This document shows positions 31,768-36,713 of a stretch of 36,713 nt of DNA, in pieces (the first letter of the stretch is position 1; the number at the start of each line of letters is the position of its first letter). Location: NCBI RefSeq assembly GCF_000003605.2, contig NW_003111474.1, positions 198,825-235,537 of the forward strand, read 5' to 3'. Source of the stretch: Saccoglossus kowalevskii. Taxonomy: Eukaryota; Hemichordata; Enteropneusta; Harrimaniidae. The notes beneath the pieces are model-generated. The model was not told the DNA's origin. It saw only the letters and a program-made list of their open reading frames with translations, and searched no databases. Made by a program: the position numbers and the translations under genes.

Positions 31768-31814
31768 TTATGGCCGAATTTTAACTACTGTCTGCGTTAA
31801 ATATCGAATTTAAG

Positions 31815-31869
31815 ATGTCGAATAAGCGCCTGGTCACACAGGGGTGCATCTTGCTTGCGTTTTTACCCG
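31815..31869 (+). CDS. Cysteine-rich gene exon 1 (signal peptide start)
   Basis: 18 codons plus one base. The donor is CCG/GTAAGT. Too short for an ordinary open-frame search, it was found by joining in phase to exon 2, which completes the hydrophobic core. Confidence 0.8.
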
Positions 31870-34800
31870 GTAAGTACCCGTGTAAAAATGGGTCGAGTTG
31901 CCAAGTCGGCATGTAAATGATGTCTATGAATTGTATAGCACTACATAAAAGATACACCCAGGGTCACTAATGAAATCAATTATATTGATTTTTGTTTTCG
32001 TGTTTATATGTATTTTTGTATAAATTTGAAGCGTACATGTATGTCATTATGTGATCATGTTCTGTTGTTTCTCACGCCAGAGAGGTGTTACAGTTCGAAT
32101 CTGATGGTACGTCACGAGGACATAATAAATGTACATGCTAGTATTCAAGTAATTATGATTTAAAAGTCATGTCGAATAATAGTGAATAAGCTTATTGCCT
32201 GATTTGATATTTAAAATAAATATTTTGACAAAATAACGTGTGTCAACGTTGGCACCTTTGCTCCATGACTAAGGTCACGTGATAACGTCATTATGTCGCA
32301 TTATTGGTTATAATTTACAGATCTGTTACTAACTATGAAATATTTATTTTTAGTCTCATTAATTTATTAATAAAAATTATCTTCAATTCCAATAGTTCAC
32401 ACAAATTATTTTGATCAGTAATAAGTATAATATACAGGTGTTATTTAAAGAGTTGCAAGTGCTACACTGCTGCATATTCAATATGGGACCCATGAAGACG
32501 TACAGAACGCATGTACAATACATTGTTTGAACATTTTGTAGTAAATGCCAATGAAATGTTCATTGCTACAAAAGTAACTGTGATTCAGGCTATTAGCCAG
32601 GAATTTGCAACTGCCAGTCAAAAACAAATCAACTTCATAAAAAATGTAGATGGTTTTGGATATATTTTGGTAAAATTATCAAAGAACAATACAAAAAAGC
32701 AGAAAAAAGTTACTGTGACTTGCTGTTTCAAAGTTCCGAAATGAAATGTTCTTTGCTACTAAATTACTGTGAACACTATTTCAAATGTTCTTATATTTTT
32801 ATTTGCAGTTATACTCGGTGGTGGTGGTGGTATTATTTCATCATGGAGTTTTACACCATACAATGTCTTACATCATTTATTCTCAAGAAGTGTATCTGAT
32901 TCTGGTGACTGTACACATGTTGATCCATCACTGTGTGAAGAATGTCCAAATGGAACATATGCAAATCACAGTAAGTATTGGCAACAATTTTCATAAAGAC
33001 TTGTAGCCAAAAGAAAATTATATTTGTTCAGTCTAAAATTAGTAAAGAAATTATAGAAAAATATATTATATTTGCAAAATACAGCATCAGAATTTTCACA
33101 GGAAAATGGACCAAATGCCAGTATCTTGAATATAAATGCATGTGGCTTTCGACTGTTTTCATTGCATCATAGGAATATATGACATATGCTGAAAATTGGC
33201 ATTTGTGACATATTTTATCAGCTTATTCATAAGACTCAAAATAGATGATATTTGTAAATTCACTTACCGGGTATATTACACTCTAATTATATCTGCTCTG
33301 CATTTTTGCAATCACTGTCTAGCAAAACAATTTAGTATTTTAGAACACAAAATCTGAAAACCACAAAATTGAACTGAACTGATCATTATTTGGCTGCTTG
33401 TAAAGAATATTGCTGTATTAGAAGCAGATGTGAGGCAAACACACTGGTTCATTTATTCGAACTTTTGACTGATCATATGTACTTCCGTTGATACTACCGG
33501 GTATATCTGTTATCAATTGTATCATTTGTATTAATTTCTATGCAGTTGTCTTGTTCTGAAATTATTGACATAAATTTGTTATCAACCTTTTTATAGTAAG
33601 AAATATATAAATTAATGGTTATGAATATTTTTACACCGATTCAATAATTATTTTATTTTACAGAAAATCTTTCTTGTACTTGTTGTTATGCTGGTATGTG
33701 TAATACAACAAAAGCCTGTACAGAATGCGCAATTGGTCATTTCCAAAATATGAAAAACAAGACTGCTTGTATGTTGTGTCCTCCTGGGTCTGCAACAAAG
33801 TAAGTACCCCCTGGCATTGCTTGTTTTTTTCATTCCTGAAAAAATTCAAAAAGAATGCAGTTTTATATTTGTGTGTGTGTTAAGATTATTCAGTATGTCA
33901 AAAACAAGATCTGTGTTCAACATTTAATATTGGGGCTTGTTTAATATTGTGATACATTTTCTTTCAGTGAAACTGGTAGTGTTCTGTGTACAGAGTGTAA
34001 AGCTGGCCATTATGCTAATATATCAGGCAAAGATGTCTGTTCACAATGTAAGGCAGGTACAAGTTGCAATTCAACAGGCTGTACAACATGTAAATTATGT
34101 CAAACTGGACATTACCAAGATAAAGAAGGAAAGACTAGTTGTAAACAGTGTGCAATTGGTACATATTCAAAGTAAGTATACAAAAACCAGATGGGTACAT
34201 TGCTTACTAGACTCACTGAACATATATAGTACATATAGGGGTAGGGGTGTCATGTGACCTCAACGTTATTATGAACACTCCCTTATAAGATACATGCAGC
34301 CAATATAATATGATATAAGTTCTACATTTGACATGTATGTATGACTAAGATTTGCAGAAAATCATACATTAATATTATGAAAATCATGGTACTATAGTTA
34401 TCAAATTTGTAATTTGGTAAAACAAAATTCACTTTTTATGAATGAAATCTGACTGCAGGATTTTTGTTTGTGTCGCAAGTCACCTATATAGTCACATACA
34501 ATTTTATTTACTTTTTCTTAAAGGCCAACATCCCAAGCAGTCAGAATTTCTATAAAATCAGTCCTGTCAGAGGGCACATACATACATTTCCTTCCTCCAT
34601 TACTAAAGCACGCAGTAATTCTTTTCAAGCTTTCTTTGATTATGTATTTTAGAATAATTGGGTTGTTAACTTTTTCACAAAATCGATATACTTTTCCATT
34701 GACTAAAGGTTATGATCAATTTTTTTTACTAATACGGAAAACAATTTAATATGCAGGTTTAGTTTGTGCAAGGTGACAAATGGTGCCATTAACATTTGGC

Positions 34801-36022
34801 ACTTAAACTACATTTGTACCTTGAATTAATTATTATATAAAATGATTGTCAAATCAAATTTAAAAAAATTACACACAAAGTCTTTAATTTAATCACAGTT
34901 TGAGCTTCAGGTTTGTTACCAATAGCATTTGGAGGAATGCCCGTTATTTTGAGATGTATTTATATGTACATCTAAGTAATTGGCAGTATTATTGGATACA
35001 TAATTAACTCAGGAACTCAATATATCTGAAACATGAATCCTTTACATTGTTTTGCAGAGTAAAAGGAGCAGCTAAGTGTTTACCCTGTCAAAAAGGTCAT
35101 TTTGGTAACACAACTGGAGAAACAGCATGTTCAGAGTGCCCCAAAGGTAATTTTTGAGTCTTGATACTTTCAGGATATTTTGCTAGAAAAAAAAAACTGT
35201 TTTTCATTGTGGTTACTGTTGATGTAGCTTGGGAGAGACTGTGGGTGCAACTAACACAAGACAAATACTGAAATATTGATTGAAATTTTCACTGCAGATT
35301 TATTTCTATTGATGTTTACCCAAAAACTGTCATTTGTAGCCTTGTATCAAAGCATCTGGAGGAGGGCAGTTCATGTCTATAATTAGGGGTGACAGTGACA
35401 ACATTTCCCAAATCTGTGATTCTTGTCTTGTGGGGATCCCAGTGAAACTTCCTCTGCTAAAAATTTCTTGATTTTCCAAGACTCTTGAGCTAACTTTATA
35501 TCTGGCTACTTCTTCAGTTGCCATAGTAACGAGTATGATAGACTGTGAAATGAAATTAGCTTCTGCATATTTAAAGATGTATTCTACGTCATTTGATTAT
35601 ATATGACTGCAATGATCTCATTCAAAATATGACACAAATATATCTATATATACTACTAAAAACACAATTCAATGTCAGTTTTTATTTCAACTCATCCAAC
35701 AGGCACATACAACAATAAACTGAATGCCAGTAAATGTCTCCCATGTGATTTTGGTCATCATCAGTCAGTGACTGGACAATCGGCATGTAATCCGTGTACC
35801 AAAGGATCCTATTGCAATGTAACTGGCTGTATTAACTGTAAGAAATGTCCCGGGGGATATGAATCATTACAGGAAGGTGCTCTTACTTGTACCCCATGTG
35901 AGAAGGGACATTATAAGCCTGAGACAAGTGCTGGCGTTTGTTTGCCATGCCCAGCTGGTTGGTATCAAATGCATTCTGGGCAGGTCATGTGTAGTGAATG
36001 TCAAGAAGGTTTCTTCTGTCCG
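31815..36022 (+). CDS. Secreted or membrane cysteine-rich protein with GCC2/GCC3 (ephrin-receptor-like) repeats; 3' end outside window
   Basis: Six joined exons (31815-31869, 32809-32970, 33664-33799, 33968-34171, 35058-35146, 35703-36022) give 322 codons in one frame, all with GT-AG introns. The last donor (CCG/GTAAGT, phase 0) shows the gene goes on. The start has a good context (A at -3) and a signal peptide: basic KR at 4-5, hydrophobic CILLAFLPVIL at 11-21, then five Gly. From about residue 53 on, Cys recur as CxxCxxGxY or GHY, then GxxxCxxC, the GCC2/GCC3 (Pfam PF07699-type) pattern of Eph-like, SVEP1/SCUBE-like and other extracellular proteins, with N-glycosylation sequons between. A second motif, GxxCNxTGCxxCKxC, occurs at C151 and C253, with a weaker form at C85. 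The role is unknown. With the end missing it could be a secreted protein, a receptor or a GPCR ectodomain. The intron breaks fall inside the repeats. Confidence 0.88.
32809..32970 (+). CDS. Cysteine-rich gene exon 2
   Basis: The acceptor is ATTTGCAG and the donor CACA/GTAAGT. It encodes residues 19-72 (with one base of codon 73): the end of the signal peptide with poly-Gly, a linker, and the first CEECPNGTY repeat start. Confidence 0.88.
33664..33799 (+). CDS. Cysteine-rich gene exon 3
   Basis: Between TTTTACAG and GTAAGT. It encodes the CTCCYAGMCNTT block and the CTECAIGHF...CMLCPPG repeat. Confidence 0.9.
33968..34171 (+). CDS. Cysteine-rich gene exon 4
   Basis: Between CTTTCAG and GTAAGT. 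It encodes two GHY-type repeats around the GTSCNSTGCTTCKLC block (C151-C162). Confidence 0.92.
35058..35146 (+). CDS. Cysteine-rich gene exon 5
   Basis: Between TTTTGCAG and GTAATT. It encodes CLPCQKGHFGNTTGETACSE and ends in the CPKG turn, one repeat. Confidence 0.9.
35703..36022 (+). CDS. Cysteine-rich gene exon 6 (last in window)
   Basis: The acceptor is CATCCAACAG and the donor CCG/GTAAGT. It encodes residues 217-322, about three repeats including GSYCNVTGCINCKKC, and ends in GFFCP. The open frame beyond the donor is intron. Confidence 0.92.
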
Positions 36023-36713
36023 GTAAGTAGCAATCCATCGCTTATTATCAGATGGGGGGAGTGTGAACGCATGATGGAAAAGCTAGTTGGTGAAAGCAGG
36101 AGAGACCGGATGATTGGCATAGCAATTATGACATAAAGGAATCAACCTACCAGCTCTAAAAATTGTTGAACTGTCTACCTAGGTGAAGAATGATCGAATT
36201 GAATGTTTGTGTGATTGAAATAAAAAGGGCATAAAATGCTGTTCGTCTCAATCAAACACAATGTAAAATCAAAATGGTGTCACAAATTTTGATGGTTGAA
36301 AACCTTGTGGCCACAATTGCATTTTATTATTGCTAAAACTATTTCTAGAAGGTTTATGACTGGCAGGATTAAGTAAAAACACACTGGAAAGGTGAATAAT
36401 GGCAGGCATGAAACAGACGACTGACACTACATCAGAATACATACCAACTATTATTATATCTGTATACATAGCAAATATATTGTAATTCTAGTCAACACAG
36501 AAAAATAGCCACAATAAATATTTAATTTAAGTTTTACTGGATTCTGCAGACATAACTTGATTTGGTTCTATTTAATAAATTGCTGTACAGAGACTCATAA
36601 ATTTAGTTTATTTTTTCAATGTCAATGGAGGTGAAAATTGGTATCAATTAACAAAGTGAAAAGAAGACACTTCTTCAGGACTGTTAGAAAAATCAAAATA
36701 AAAGAACAATTTG
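36023..36713. other. Intron of the cysteine-rich gene, right edge of window
   Basis: AT-rich sequence after the exon 6 donor. I see no further in-phase cysteine-rich exon before the window ends. Confidence 0.6.

Larger units (their letters stand above)
28216..31814. other. Intergenic region between the polymerase and the cysteine-rich gene
   Basis: No supported gene. It contains a possible SINE-like segment near 28895-28947, a CTCF-type motif at 29248-29261, homopolymer runs, and (TG)n and (AAT)n microsatellites near 31071-31150. The last few hundred bases are the promoter region of the following gene. Confidence 0.6.

Noticed and set aside
32087-32100. Possible tRNA T-arm (GTTCGAATC)
   Set aside because: No matching acceptor stem, D-arm or anticodon arm could be built around it.
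32511-32744. Open frame of 77 aa in intron 1 of the cysteine-rich gene
   Set aside because: It has no cysteine repeat pattern and no phase-compatible splice sites linking it to exons 1 and 2, which join well without it.

Overview
This is eukaryotic, AT-rich genomic DNA with GT-AG introns, long gene-poor intergenic stretches, satellites and degraded transposable elements. It holds one intronless gene and two intron-containing genes. The window suggests an invertebrate bilaterian, most likely a lophotrochozoan and plausibly a bivalve mollusc. Three things point there: an octopamine/tyramine-like amine receptor, a single gene combining features of DNA polymerase mu and terminal transferase, and repeat motifs of a kind I associate from memory with mollusc genomes. 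The taxon is inferred, not proven.

Layout. (1) 1-13.2 kb: no gene that I can support. The main structure is a satellite array of about 1.65 kb (7411-9066) built from 37-bp and 31-bp units, part of it as a regular 68-bp higher-order repeat. (2) 13226-14695, minus strand: a complete intronless class A aminergic GPCR of 489 aa, with a perfect palindromic cAMP-response element about 290 bp upstream. (3) 14.7-18.4 kb: intergenic, with small tandem repeats and two more palindromic CREs. (4) 18754-27552, plus strand: a complete nine-exon gene for a 539-aa family X DNA polymerase (BRCT, 8-kDa domain, palm, thumb) of the Pol mu/TdT branch. I reconstructed it exon by exon with phases that agree throughout. 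Its promoter flank and introns hold two MITE-like elements with TACTGTA termini, a 31-bp minisatellite against exon 8, a decayed dispersed repeat, and a solo LTR with a TACTG target-site duplication and heat-shock elements. (5) 27.55-31.8 kb: 3' flank with a duplicated polyadenylation region, a possible SINE-like segment and a perfect CTCF-type motif. (6) 31815 to beyond the right end of the window, plus strand: the first six exons (322 aa) of a secreted or membrane protein with a signal peptide and GCC2/GCC3 (ephrin-receptor-like) cysteine-rich repeats.

The three genes have no evident joint pathway: one is an amine receptor, one a DNA end-joining or nucleotide-adding polymerase, and one an extracellular cysteine-rich protein. 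The most interesting points are the polymerase (Val in the usual GWTGS motif and a long insertion before the third catalytic Asp), the solo LTR carrying heat-shock elements just after its exon 8, and the satellite with regularly spaced TGACCT/AGGTCA half-sites.
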